From the NCBI GenBank assembly GCA_029862935.1, contig JAOTWK010000048.1, positions 1-13,920 on the forward strand: a stretch of 13,920 nucleotides of DNA, in the 5' to 3' direction. Positions 1-8,666 of this stretch are shown piece by piece. Made by a program: the position numbers and the translations under genes. Every line of letters begins with the position of its first letter. The first letter of the stretch is position 1. Source of the DNA: Gemmatimonadota bacterium. Lineage in GTDB: Bacteria > Gemmatimonadota > Gemmatimonadetes > Gemmatimonadales > GWC2-71-9. A model generated the notes under the pieces. That model ran no database searches and was not told the DNA's origin. It worked only from the letters and a program-made list of their open reading frames with translations.

Positions 1-17
1 CGCCGAACACCAGGAAC

Positions 18-55
18 TGCTGAAGGCTGATGGCTGATGGCTGCTAGCTGATGGC
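18..55. repeat. Short tandem/imperfect repeat (GGCTGAT words)
   Basis: The unit GGCTGAT occurs at 25-31 and 32-38, continues as GGCTG, and recurs as AGCTGATGGC at 46-55. It lies just downstream of the metalloprotease stop codon. No gene is visible in bases 1-62. It belongs to the same style of low-complexity intergenic sequence seen elsewhere in the window. Confidence 0.6.
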
Positions 56-62
56 CGGCGGC

Positions 63-2549
63 TCAATCCTTCGGATCCAGAATATCCTCGATCCGCACGA
101 GCGCATCCTGCAAATGGAGTCGGGTCGCTCGGTCGAGGTTGCGGTTGAGCGCCGACCGAATCTCGCGTTGCAGGGTCACCAGCTGTCCGCGCGCGAACGG
201 TCGGATGTCGGATTGCGGGACGTCGACGTTCGTCACGAATGAGCGGAAGAACGCTGGCACCGGTCCTGGCTCCTCGTTCATCAGCCAGTGCATCCGCTCG
301 AGGTAGCCACGCTGCAGATTCCGGCGGTACACGTTGATCTGACGGCTACGACCCAGCTCCGACCACACGGCGTCCCGCACGTCGTCAAACATCTCACCGA
401 GCGTGTAGGTGCCACTGCCGAGCCGCGCTTCAGCTTCGATCAATCGCTGCATGCGTCCCGGATCGAGCACGCGATTGAGGACACCGACCTGCACGCCACG
501 CATGCGCTCCACCGTCCCGACGTTTTCGATCCGTCGCAAGATGTTCTCGTCGATCATCCACGTGGGCGGGGTGAACGCCTGCTCCGTGAAGAACGCCATC
601 GCGCGGCGCTGGGTGTCGCGGTCGACGAACTCATAGACGGCACCATCCTGATCGGTCGTCTTGCTGAGCTCCGTCACTCCGCCGATGACGGTCGCGACGT
701 GCCCCATGTATCGGTTCCATTGGCTCAGCACTTGGGTGTACAGCTCCTGCAGCTCGTCGTAGTCCTCGCGTTCTTGATACGACCAGGCGAGCAGGTTTGG
801 GATGATGCGCTTGAGGTTCTCGATGCCGTAGGTGCTGGCAAGCATCGGGTCGTCGCCCAAGGCCTCGGTTTGCGACGTCGGGTCGACCCCGCTCCCGCCA
901 CCGTAGTGGTAGATCGGATCGTCGTACCGATCCCGAATCCAACGATCCAGCGTCTCGCGTTCCGCGTCCGACGACATCGCGTCGACGATCGGACGGTATC
1001 CCCACATGATCGAGTATTTGTCGTACAGCCCGATACCAGGGAGGAAGCAGACGCCCTCGTCACCAGGCTGCGCGACGTAGTTGAACCGCGCATAGTCCAT
1101 GATGGACGGCGCCGTGTTCATGGCACATGTGAAGGCTGCAGACCGCAGTGAATCCACTGGATAGGCCGAGCTGGCCTTCATGTTGTGGGGCAGACCGAGC
1201 GTGTGCCCGACCTCGTGTGCCGCAACGAAGCGCATGAGCTTGCCCATGACGGCATCGTCGAACTCTACGCCGCGTGCCTCGGGGTTCGCCGGAGATGTCT
1301 GGATGAAGTACCAGTTCCTGAGGAGGTTCATCACATTGTGGAACCACCCGATGTCACTCTCGAGGATCTCTCCCGTGCGCGGATCGTGCACGTGCGGGCC
1401 GTACGCGTTCTGTACGGGTGACGGGAACCAACGGATCACTGAGTAGCGCACGTCTTCTGGGCTGAACTCCGGATCCTCCTCCGGCGATGGCGGATCCTTG
1501 GCGATGATCGCATTCTTGAACCCGGCCTCCGCGAACGCGACGTTCCAGTCTTCGATACCCTGCTTGAGATACGGACGCCATTTGAGTGGGGTGGCCGGAT
1601 CGATGTAGTACACGATGGGTTTTAGTGGATCCACGAGCTCGCCGCGCCGGAATGCCGCCGTGTCACTCGGCTCCAGCCGCCACCGCGTGATGTATCGCCG
1701 TGTCCTGGCCTTTTGCTCGCTCCGTCCGTAGTCGTTCTGCTGGACGCTGATGAATCCGACCCGTTCGTCCCACAGTCGTGCTAGCATCGGCCGCTCGGGC
1801 AACAGAACCATCGAGTGGTTCATCTCGAGGGAGATCGATCCCGTAGTGGCATTGGACGGCGGCTCGGTCGCGTTATATGTCAGGACGGTGCGAACCTCGA
1901 TGTTGCGCGGGAAGCTCTTGATCCAGTTGACGAAGGTGCGGTCGCGATCGAGGTTGCGGACCTTGTACTGCTCACGGGTGAAGCGACTCAGCCCGAAGAC
2001 CGGCACGTCGGTCGTGAACAAATCGGTCACGTCAATGACCACGGCACTCGTATCGGTCGTGGTCGAGTCGACCACCTTCGTGTTGAACGCCGCGATGTCG
2101 AAGCCGCTGATGATCGGCTCGAAATTCGCGTTCCGCACCGCCTCGTAGATCGGCAACGAGTCGTCCGCCACGTTCGTGTAGGAGACGTTCCGGAGATAGA
2201 TGTGGTTGTTGTGGTGCTGCCACCGCACCGTGATCGTGTTGTTCTTCTCGCCGCCGTATCCGACGTTGGCGGCGGTCTGCGCCCGTCGTGACACGACCAA
2301 CATCTCCCGCTCGAGCACCTCTCGAGGGATCTCGTAATACCACTTATCCTCGACCTGATGCACGATAAACAGGCCGGAATCCGACTTGGCCTCTTTCGTG
2401 ATCACCTCGTTGTACGGCTTGATCTTCTGGTCGTTATTGCGCGACTCCGACGGTTTGGGAGTTGGGGCGGTCTGCGCCCGGCCCTGTGCACACGCACTCA
2501 GGCCCGCTGCGGTGAACAGCAGCGTCGCGACTGAGAGAAATCGTTTCAT
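63..2549 (-). CDS. Secreted zinc-dependent metalloprotease lipoprotein (DUF5117/DUF5118/DUF4953 type)
   Basis: This is probably an envelope-anchored metalloendopeptidase that hydrolyses peptide bonds outside the cytoplasm. Its substrate is unknown. The N-terminus is a lipoprotein signal with lipobox LSAC (Cys20), followed by a Pro/Ser-rich linker. Residues about 40-290 resemble the DUF5118 and DUF5117 regions. The metzincin-like zinc site HEVGHTLGLPHN is at residues 445-456, and SIMDYARFNY at about 483-492 looks like the Met-turn. The 828-residue length fits this family, which is common in Bacteroidota, Acidobacteriota and Gemmatimonadota. The ATG at 2549 directly precedes the signal peptide, with only a weak GAGG ribosome site about 10 bases upstream. 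The gene follows the radical SAM-ArsM fusion on the same strand after an 89-base gap that holds a hairpin, so separate transcription is likely. The family call is confident. The biological role is not known. Confidence 0.9.
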   Translation of the reverse strand: MKRFLSVATLLFTAAGLSACAQGRAQTAPTPKPSESRNNDQKIKPYNEVITKEAKSDSGLFIVHQVEDKWYYEIPREVLEREMLVVSRRAQTAANVGYGGEKNNTITVRWQHHNNHIYLRNVSYTNVADDSLPIYEAVRNANFEPIISGFDIAAFNTKVVDSTTTDTSAVVIDVTDLFTTDVPVFGLSRFTREQYKVRNLDRDRTFVNWIKSFPRNIEVRTVLTYNATEPPSNATTGSISLEMNHSMVLLPERPMLARLWDERVGFISVQQNDYGRSEQKARTRRYITRWRLEPSDTAAFRRGELVDPLKPIVYYIDPATPLKWRPYLKQGIEDWNVAFAEAGFKNAIIAKDPPSPEEDPEFSPEDVRYSVIRWFPSPVQNAYGPHVHDPRTGEILESDIGWFHNVMNLLRNWYFIQTSPANPEARGVEFDDAVMGKLMRFVAAHEVGHTLGLPHNMKASSAYPVDSLRSAAFTCAMNTAPSIMDYARFNYVAQPGDEGVCFLPGIGLYDKYSIMWGYRPIVDAMSSDAERETLDRWIRDRYDDPIYHYGGGSGVDPTSQTEALGDDPMLASTYGIENLKRIIPNLLAWSYQEREDYDELQELYTQVLSQWNRYMGHVATVIGGVTELSKTTDQDGAVYEFVDRDTQRRAMAFFTEQAFTPPTWMIDENILRRIENVGTVERMRGVQVGVLNRVLDPGRMQRLIEAEARLGSGTYTLGEMFDDVRDAVWSELGRSRQINVYRRNLQRGYLERMHWLMNEEPGPVPAFFRSFVTNVDVPQSDIRPFARGQLVTLQREIRSALNRNLDRATRLHLQDALVRIEDILDPKD

Positions 2550-2611
2550 GGTACGTCGGCCTCGACGGGATGTATTGTGAGTGGAATGGCGCCGAAAGCT
2601 AGAAGGTGGGA

Positions 2612-2636
2612 CTGGGCAGCGCTACCGCTGCCCGAG
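2612..2636 (-). terminator. Hairpin after the radical SAM-ArsM fusion gene, possible terminator
   Basis: GGGCAGCG (2614-2621) pairs perfectly with CGCTGCCC (2626-2633) across a 4-base loop, and the stem can be extended with one bulge. It starts within a few bases of the fusion gene's stop codon. The downstream minus-strand sequence has only a weak T-rich stretch (CTTCTAGCTTT), so intrinsic termination is plausible but not certain. Confidence 0.5.
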
Positions 2637-2638
2637 TC

Positions 2639-5113
2639 TCAACAGCAGCTGTCGTCGGGACTGCAGCAGGCGTAACTCGCTACTTCATCCCCGGGCTCCA
2701 GAATCGCGAACATGGGCTCGTAGGGAGGCCGTTGCAGCTTGGCCACCGTGTCAGTACACACGTCGAAGGGCTCGTTGCGTGGGAAGAGATGTCCCTCTTC
2801 ATCGACGAACGCCTTGCCTGGTCCGAGGTACACGGCGCGATGGCCGTCAAATACGCACCCTGCCTGCTTCTCGTACTTGAAGCCTTCGACCGTCACAGAG
2901 AAGAAGGCGTAGCCTTCGACGTCCTTCCAGTGGGTCCGGTTCCGCACGGACAGACCATAGAACCCGGCACGCTCGAGCTCGGCGAGGAATGCCTGCTGGG
3001 TCAACGCCCCCGAGAGGCACTCGCCCCACAAATGCACGTTGGTCTTGAGATGCGCCGGCACTTCGCGCTCACTCACGATATCGGAAATCACGATCCGACC
3101 GTGATCTTTTAGCACCCGCCAGATTTCCTCGAACACCCGTGGCTTGTCCGGAGAGAGGTTCACCACGCAATTGGATGTCACGAGATTCACGGACTTCGTT
3201 TCGACCGGAATGCTCTCGAGGTAGCCTTCTCGGAAATCGACGACGTCGTAGCCGAGGGCGGCAGCCACCTTCGGTTGATTGTCACGTGCGACCTCGAGCA
3301 TGCGGTCGGTCATGTCGATTCCGATGGCCTTGCCCTCGGGCCCGACATACTTGGCTGCGATGAACACGTCGATCCCCGCACCCGAGCCGAGGTCGACGAC
3401 GATCTCGCCTTCCTCGATGTTGGCGCTCGTCATGGGTGACCCACAGCCATAGAAGCGGTCGAGCACGTCCTGGGGAATATGTGCTACCGCCGAGTCGTCG
3501 TACTTGGTCGGACAGCACAGTGCGGCCTGCGGTTGGTCGGCCGCGGCACCGTAGAATTCCCGCATTGCGGCGCGCGGCTTGTCGACGTCAAATGAAAGCA
3601 CACAATTCGAGTGCAGAGTGAGCACTGGTTGCTGCGCGGCCGCGGCGTCGGCTGATCCGCAGGCAATGGCGCCCTGACCCATGGCATGGAGCACGAGTGG
3701 CGCGGCGTACCCGGACCGCGTGTTGCGGCGAGCGGACTTCTCGCGGCCAAGCGCGGTCATCACGTGTTTCGCGAGATGCACGGCGACCGGGTAGTACGGA
3801 TCCGCCCCCAGGTGATCGCCCGTCGCCCACCACGCGTGTTCCCAGTCGCCACCGCCAGTGAAGAAACGAAACGCATCGTTTTGCGTTGCGGTCTTCTGTG
3901 CAACCGACGCAGCGCGCAGCCGGCGTACCACCGGTGAGGTGTTCAGAATGTCTCCCAGACGCGTCTCGGTCAGATTGCCACAGAGCAGCGTCGGCTCGTT
4001 CACGAGTGCTGCGGTGGGGTACACCCCGCCGTCGACATACACGGCAATCGAGTCCCACGCACCGTTCCCCAAGTCGTACTTGATACCGGGCACGCCGTTC
4101 ACCCGACGTTTCATGGCTTCGAGGTTGTCCAGCTCGACATCGGCTGCCTGAGCAGCAGCCACCGACTCGTCCACCGCCGCAACCAGATCGGGGATTTCCG
4201 GGAAGAACCCGTTTCGGCTCGCGGCGGCGCGCCCACGGCGATGTGCCCACATGAGATGAAAGCTCTTCGCACCCACCGATCGCGCGACGTCCGGCAATGC
4301 GCTCAACTCCGTCAGGTTTTCGCGAGCCACTACCGTCGATAGTGAGACGTCGAAGCCCAGGTCGGACGCGAGCCGCGCGCCGTCGAGTGCCTTGTTCAAC
4401 GTACCCGCCCCACGGATGGCATCGTTGGTCGAGGGTTGCACGCCGTCGATCGAGATCTGGAGTCTGACGGTGTCGCGGTCGAGCGTGGTCAGGCGGTCGC
4501 GGATCGGTCCGCGGAACACGGTGCCGTTGGTGAGGACGATGACGTCCAGTCCCAAGTCACCAGTCGCGCGCTGGATGAGGTCCGTGACGTCCCGACGCAC
4601 GAACGGCTCTCCGCCCGTCAGATAGAGGCGCTCGAGGCCGAGTTCCGCCGCATGCGCGACGAGCTGGTGCAGCTGCCCGGAGGGGAGACCGTATTCCTTT
4701 CCTGGACCAGATGAGACCAAACAGTGCGTGCATGTGAGGTTGCAGGCGTTGTTGATTTGAATCCACAGCTCACGAAGGCCGTCTGGAGCGATGAGCGCGG
4801 CTCGCCCTGGGTACGGATCACGCGAGGTGGGCTGGTCGGAAACCATGCCGGCCCGATCAAGTGCCGCGAGGAAGTCATGTACGTGTACCCACGCCGTGCC
4901 GGTGTCGAGCCCGTGCTGGGCGCCGTAGCGCGCGGTCAGCTCACGGAGCGTGGTGCCCGAATGGGAAGCGAGCATCACGTCGAGCAATCCGCGACCGCGT
5001 GAGTCGACAGCCACCCAGTTGGGTGCATCATGATCGATCGCGTAGCTGATTCCGTCGTTCTCGAAGACATGCAAGGGTGGAACGTAGAGGGGTGTGCCGG
5101 ACTCGAGTTTCAT
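2639..5113 (-). CDS. PqqD-like / radical SAM / ArsM arsenite methyltransferase fusion protein
   Basis: This single 824-residue chain appears to carry two SAM-dependent activities. Residues 1-95 resemble a PqqD-like (RRE) domain. Residues about 110-330 are a radical SAM core with C124, C128 and C131 (CNLTCTHC) for the 4Fe-4S cluster, and GGEP at 167-170. Residues about 355-430 look like a SPASM remnant without its cysteine set. Residues about 515-750 are an ArsM-type methyltransferase with SAM motif [10 protein letters not shown] (573-582) and cysteines at 533/534, 557 (GCGSP), 649 ([11 protein letters not shown]) and 699. These match the four As(III)-binding Cys of ArsM. The tail ends [10 protein letters not shown], as in several bacterial ArsM proteins. 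The ATG at 5113 has AAGGA nine bases upstream. By family knowledge the C-terminal half should methylate trivalent arsenic. The radical SAM step is unknown: adenosylation as in ArsS is one possibility. The TVP38-type membrane protein gene lies 102 bases upstream. Confidence 0.85.
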   Translation of the reverse strand: MKLESGTPLYVPPLHVFENDGISYAIDHDAPNWVAVDSRGRGLLDVMLASHSGTTLRELTARYGAQHGLDTGTAWVHVHDFLAALDRAGMVSDQPTSRDPYPGRAALIAPDGLRELWIQINNACNLTCTHCLVSSGPGKEYGLPSGQLHQLVAHAAELGLERLYLTGGEPFVRRDVTDLIQRATGDLGLDVIVLTNGTVFRGPIRDRLTTLDRDTVRLQISIDGVQPSTNDAIRGAGTLNKALDGARLASDLGFDVSLSTVVARENLTELSALPDVARSVGAKSFHLMWAHRRGRAAASRNGFFPEIPDLVAAVDESVAAAQAADVELDNLEAMKRRVNGVPGIKYDLGNGAWDSIAVYVDGGVYPTAALVNEPTLLCGNLTETRLGDILNTSPVVRRLRAASVAQKTATQNDAFRFFTGGGDWEHAWWATGDHLGADPYYPVAVHLAKHVMTALGREKSARRNTRSGYAAPLVLHAMGQGAIACGSADAAAAQQPVLTLHSNCVLSFDVDKPRAAMREFYGAAADQPQAALCCPTKYDDSAVAHIPQDVLDRFYGCGSPMTSANIEEGEIVVDLGSGAGIDVFIAAKYVGPEGKAIGIDMTDRMLEVARDNQPKVAAALGYDVVDFREGYLESIPVETKSVNLVTSNCVVNLSPDKPRVFEEIWRVLKDHGRIVISDIVSEREVPAHLKTNVHLWGECLSGALTQQAFLAELERAGFYGLSVRNRTHWKDVEGYAFFSVTVEGFKYEKQAGCVFDGHRAVYLGPGKAFVDEEGHLFPRNEPFDVCTDTVAKLQRPPYEPMFAILEPGDEVASYACCSPDDSCC

Positions 5114-5215
5114 CGTTCAGCTTCCTTGAGGCGACGGACGTGTGAAGACTGCGGACTCAGGTTGTGAACTCTGGGGCCGACCTGCCGGTTCCCGTGTTGT
5201 GAGCCGCGCGGCAAT

Positions 5216-5800
5216 CTAGTGGACGGACGCTGCCTGAGCAGATGCGGGGTGCCGCTTCCGATAGCGGCGCAACGTCCACACACCGACGAGCAGAATCAGC
5301 CCGGCAATCGTGACGGCCAGACCGGGGTTGCGACGGTACAGCGCACCGAGGCCACTGCCAGACAGCGTGAAGAGAAGACAGCCCGGAATGATTCCGACCG
5401 CCGTCGTCCAGGCAAAAGTCCAACGGGAAACTGGCGTGAGACCCGCAGCCCAATTGACCACGGTGAACGCGATCGTCGGAACGAGGCGGAGCGTGATGAG
5501 TCCGGGCCAGCCGGCAGAAAGCACCAGTCGGTCTGCCGCGGCCATGCGTGCCGGCTTCACCACGCGCTTGCCGAGTGGACGCCCAAAACGCCGGGCCAAC
5601 TCGAAGCTCACAAGCGCCCCGACAAGGGCACCGGACCACGTGATGACGGTCCCGACCTGGGGTCCGAACACCATGCCGTTCAGCATGGCCGGGATCTCCG
5701 CCGGGATCGGCAGAATCGCCACGACGACCATGAACAACGGCGCGAGCACATACACCCAGACGCCGGAGTTCTCGATGAATTGGACGATCGGGTCGAACAT
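5216..5800 (-). CDS. TVP38/TMEM64 family (VTT/DedA-superfamily) membrane protein
   Basis: This is a 194-residue integral inner-membrane protein. Hydrophobic segments lie at about 15-32, 48-68, 98-120, 128-147 and 158-176. The VTT-domain pattern is visible: a Gly-rich N-terminal half (LNGMVFGPQVGTVITW, 40-55), FELARRFGRP (66-75), and the LRLVPTIAFTVVNWAAGL segment (104-121) whose R-x-x-P is typical of the family. The length is normal. The C-terminus is basic (RRYRKRH) and probably cytoplasmic. Relatives act as scramblases or putative transporters, but the substrate is not predictable. The ATG at 5800 has no clear Shine-Dalgarno. The gene precedes the radical SAM-ArsM fusion on the same strand by 102 bases. 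I infer co-transcription, and from my general recollection of gene neighbourhoods, TVP38 genes are seen near arsenic-modification genes. This link is tentative. Confidence 0.85.
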   Translation of the reverse strand: MFDPIVQFIENSGVWVYVLAPLFMVVVAILPIPAEIPAMLNGMVFGPQVGTVITWSGALVGALVSFELARRFGRPLGKRVVKPARMAAADRLVLSAGWPGLITLRLVPTIAFTVVNWAAGLTPVSRWTFAWTTAVGIIPGCLLFTLSGSGLGALYRRNPGLAVTIAGLILLVGVWTLRRYRKRHPASAQAASVH

Positions 5801-5832
5801 GGAGGGGAAGCTAACGGGGCGAGCGGCGAACG

Positions 5833-5916
5833 TTAGTCGTCTCAGTCGCCCCTGTCGTCGCAGTCGTCTGTCACGGGCGGACGACTGCGACGACGAAGAC
5901 GACTAAGACGACTGAG
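5833..5916. repeat. Long imperfect palindrome built from GTCGTC/GACGAC words
   Basis: The inner arms 5854-5868 and 5880-5894 are a perfect 15-base inverted repeat with an 11-base loop. The outer arms TTAGTCGTCT (5833-5842) and AGACGACTAA (5897-5906) pair perfectly over 10 bases. CTCAGTCG (5841-5848) can alternatively pair with CGACTGAG (5909-5916). There is no T-tract. It fills the gap between the DUF5916 stop codon and the TVP38 start. It could be a transcript-end or stabilising structure, or a repetitive extragenic palindrome. Confidence 0.8.
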
Positions 5917-5933
5917 GTACGGTGGCGCTCACC

Positions 5934-8654
5934 CTACAGACTCAACCAGTAATTCACCTTCACGACGAACGTGTTCTGCGCGTCGAGCCGGAACAGGTCT
6001 CGAATGCCCTCTCCGAATTGGAACTCCGATCGCGTGTTGTCGCCCACGCGCCCGTGCTGCCACACGAGGAAGAGCGTCGACCCCAGGCTGTATTCCCAGC
6101 GGAGTACGACGTTTGAGCGGAACGACAGGAAGGTGAAGTCCGGGTTCCCGATGTCGAAGTCAGGGGTGCCGTTGGCGTCGAAGTCGATGGAGAGGTCACC
6201 GTCATTGTCGATGAGTCGGTCCGGTCCGAAGTCATCGAACCGGTCGGCAAAGGTTTCGCCACGCGGGTCGGCGACTTGCCGGAATCCCTGGTAGTCCACC
6301 GTCGAGACGAATGGCTCCGCATAGAGCTGCAGCGACAGTGCAGGTGTGAACGTCATGTTTCCGCGGAACGTCGTCGCGAGCGTGGTCTGGCGGATCTCGC
6401 CAAAGAGGTAGCGGGTCTCGCCGCCCACGTCGACCTGATCCCAGTATTGCCAGCTGTCGAATTGCTTGAATAGCCGCGGCCCGAAGGTGAAGTCCATGTT
6501 CGACGCGGGGCGCCACGAGACGCGGGGAGACAGACTGATGCCCCACGAATCGCTCGCGGGCTGAAGAAAGCCGAACATGCTGAGTCCGGCGCGGAACTGC
6601 TTCCGGCTGTCGCTGTTGAACCCACTCCACATGCTCATCGTGTGAGGACGGATGAGCGCGGGACCACCGCGTAACGCCCCGGGAGAGAGTGACTGGAAAT
6701 TCTGCTCGATTCCCATGTACCCGCTCCAGTAGTTCCGGAACTGTCCATTCGCGTTGATGTTCCCGCCGGTCCCCAATCGCTCCCACCCGTGACTCCACAC
6801 CGAGTGCTGGTTGAAGTTGATCTGCGCACGGCGGAACACCTTGCCCGGCGTGATCCAGCGCCGTGCGATCCACAGGAACTGGACGGTGCGATCGGCATCG
6901 CGTTGGAATCCGGCGTCGTTGACCTCGAAACCCGGTGAACGGGTGTCGAAGCCGGTCGCGGCTCTCCAGTCCCCTCGGTTCTTGCTCACAACGAACTGTC
7001 CGGCATAGCCGCTCAAGGACGTCCGTGTCGGATCGAACGTCAGGTGGTCGGCGTCGGGTCGCTGGTAATAGCGAGCGGACGACAGTTGGGTTTCTTCGAT
7101 CGCCGTGGCCGATCCAGTGACGTGGCTGCCAACGAACCACCCCTCGATCTCGTACGTGTCGTCGTGGAAGCGGTGCTCCCAGTCGAAACCGCCCGTGTAG
7201 GCTGAGCTGCGAAGCCAATCCAGGTTGTCCGGCAACGACCGGTTCACCGCGGTGCCGAAGAATCCGACCTTGGTCTTGCCTTCGCGGAAGTCGCGCGCCA
7301 AACGGCCCACGAAATACGTCGATCGCGGCTCCACGATATCGATGAATGGATCGCCGACCGCGTCGACGACATCCGCTTCCTCCTCGGCCGTGAGTGCACC
7401 GAGCAGGCCGATGGTCCATCCGTTCGCCGTCTTGCCGGACAGTTTCCCGGCACCGAGGATCGTGGTTTGGTCGATGGTCTCGGCGAAGCCGTCGCGGTCG
7501 TCCGCTTCGCCCTGTGGTGCCCGGCCGATGCGGCGCGTGTAGAAGAGCTGTTCGTTGGCGTTGTCGCCGTCGCCCAGGAGAATCGGAAACTGGAAGATGT
7601 CGAGGCCCTCGTTGAAAAACGGCCTCCTCTCTGGGAAGAACGTCTCGAACGCCGAGAGGTTGACGACGGCCGGATCCGCCTCGACCTGCCCGAAATCGGG
7701 ATTGATGGTGGCGGAGAGGGTGAGATTCGATGTCACCCCGACGTTGAGGTCGGCGCCGGCTCTCGCGTTTTGATCGCGGCCGGTCAGAAAGGGATTGTCC
7801 GCTTCCCCCGGATATCGCGAGCCCGTGGCGGAAACGTACGGCATCACTTCGACGCGACGCTTGGGCTCGATGCCCTCGATGCCCACCAAGTCGCCAAACA
7901 GCGACACCAGCCCACGCTGATCCTTGCCCATGAGGCGCCAGTGCTGCTCCTCGTTGCGTCGGTTGATGATGCGAAGAACCTGGAATCCCCATTCCTGCCG
8001 TTCCGCGTTGGCGAAGCGAAGCTGACTGAACGGGATCTTGAACTCGGCGCTCCAGCCCTCGCCATCTACGGAGGTGGCGACATCCCACACGGCGTTCCAC
8101 GAAACGTCGTCGTTCGTGTCGTCATACAGATAGATGTCGCGCTTGACGCCTGCGGGATTCACGAAGAACGCGAACCCCGTCCGCCGATCGCGATACGAGT
8201 CAATCGCGAGCACGATCCAGTCGGAGGGTGGTTCTTCGTCGCGTCGTGCCAACCGTGCGCTGATCTGATCTGGCTGAGAATCGTAGGCACGGACGCCAAC
8301 GTAGAGGGCATTGTCGGTGTAGAGCACCCGGAACTCAGTCGGTTCCGTGGCCGGCTCACCTTCGTCGGGATCGTGCTGCCAGAAGTTGCCTGATGCCGGC
8401 GCGGTCGCCCAAGCTTCCTCGTCGAGGCGACCGTCGAGGTCGGGCGCCCTCATTGCCCGCACGGCAATCGCTTGTCTGTGAGCCGACGGGTTGGCTGTCA
8501 CCCGATCAGGGACCGCTTGGACAGTCGATTGTTGGGCTTGTGCCAGCGCGGACGAAAGCGGGATCGACAGCAGGAAGGTGAGCACGAGGGCACCGCCGCA
8601 CAGGATGCGGGCAACATGCCCCGCAGCTGCAGCTCGAGTCGGTGAACACTCCAT
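5934..8654 (-). CDS. DUF5916 protein with N-terminal CBM9-like domain (outer-membrane type)
   Basis: This is a 906-residue exported protein. The signal peptide has a hydrophobic core at about 17-36 and probable cleavage after ALAQA. Residues about 62-225 form a CBM9-like/DOMON fold of the kind seen in xylanases (DGRLDEEAW, 74-82; ALYVGVRAYDS, 116-126). The rest is DUF5916, with the hallmark stretch INPDFGQVEADPAV (307-320) and FFPERRPFFNEG (329-340). Alternating aromatic and polar strands to the end (NYWLSL) suggest an outer-membrane beta-barrel. Function is unproven in this family. Carbohydrate or polymer binding and uptake is a guess from the CBM9-like part. I chose the ATG at 8654 over an in-frame GTG at 8690 because GGAGG lies seven bases upstream of it and the signal peptide then starts sensibly. 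The gene is divergent from gpmA. Confidence 0.9.
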   Translation of the reverse strand: MECSPTRAAAAGHVARILCGGALVLTFLLSIPLSSALAQAQQSTVQAVPDRVTANPSAHRQAIAVRAMRAPDLDGRLDEEAWATAPASGNFWQHDPDEGEPATEPTEFRVLYTDNALYVGVRAYDSQPDQISARLARRDEEPPSDWIVLAIDSYRDRRTGFAFFVNPAGVKRDIYLYDDTNDDVSWNAVWDVATSVDGEGWSAEFKIPFSQLRFANAERQEWGFQVLRIINRRNEEQHWRLMGKDQRGLVSLFGDLVGIEGIEPKRRVEVMPYVSATGSRYPGEADNPFLTGRDQNARAGADLNVGVTSNLTLSATINPDFGQVEADPAVVNLSAFETFFPERRPFFNEGLDIFQFPILLGDGDNANEQLFYTRRIGRAPQGEADDRDGFAETIDQTTILGAGKLSGKTANGWTIGLLGALTAEEEADVVDAVGDPFIDIVEPRSTYFVGRLARDFREGKTKVGFFGTAVNRSLPDNLDWLRSSAYTGGFDWEHRFHDDTYEIEGWFVGSHVTGSATAIEETQLSSARYYQRPDADHLTFDPTRTSLSGYAGQFVVSKNRGDWRAATGFDTRSPGFEVNDAGFQRDADRTVQFLWIARRWITPGKVFRRAQINFNQHSVWSHGWERLGTGGNINANGQFRNYWSGYMGIEQNFQSLSPGALRGGPALIRPHTMSMWSGFNSDSRKQFRAGLSMFGFLQPASDSWGISLSPRVSWRPASNMDFTFGPRLFKQFDSWQYWDQVDVGGETRYLFGEIRQTTLATTFRGNMTFTPALSLQLYAEPFVSTVDYQGFRQVADPRGETFADRFDDFGPDRLIDNDGDLSIDFDANGTPDFDIGNPDFTFLSFRSNVVLRWEYSLGSTLFLVWQHGRVGDNTRSEFQFGEGIRDLFRLDAQNTFVVKVNYWLSL

Positions 8655-8661
8655 CGCGGTG

Positions 8662-8666
8662 CCTCC
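8662..8666 (-). promoter_or_regulatory. Ribosome binding site GGAGG that fixes the DUF5916 start
   Basis: GGAGG on the minus strand sits seven bases before the ATG at 8654. The alternative upstream GTG at 8690 has no comparable site. This supports the shorter 906-residue product. Confidence 0.8.

Noticed and set aside
288..1151. A 287-codon plus-strand open frame
   Set aside because: It is antisense to the metalloprotease, has Arg/His-rich composition typical of shadow frames in GC-rich DNA, and shows no recognisable motif.
2639..5113. Fusion gene considered as the arsenosugar enzyme ArsS, including its selenoprotein form
   Set aside because: No in-frame TGA is present, and I see no ArsS-type C-terminal domain. 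The architecture and the PqqD-like N-terminus differ.
5114..5215. Search for a RiPP precursor peptide beside the PqqD-like/radical SAM protein
   Set aside because: Neither this gap nor 2550-2638 contains a convincing short open frame with a start, ribosome site and core-like residues.
5801..5933. Palindrome considered as an ArsR operator
   Set aside because: It is GC-rich, much longer than a usual ArsR site, lacks the AT-rich core, and no arsR gene is nearby.
6232..8100. A 622-codon second minus-strand frame within the DUF5916 gene
   Set aside because: Its Arg-rich, low-complexity translation and complete overlap with a clear family protein mark it as a frame shadow.
7467..8393. A 308-codon plus-strand frame opposite the DUF5916 gene
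   Set aside because: It has no motif or ribosome site and covers only DNA explained by the DUF5916 protein on the other strand.
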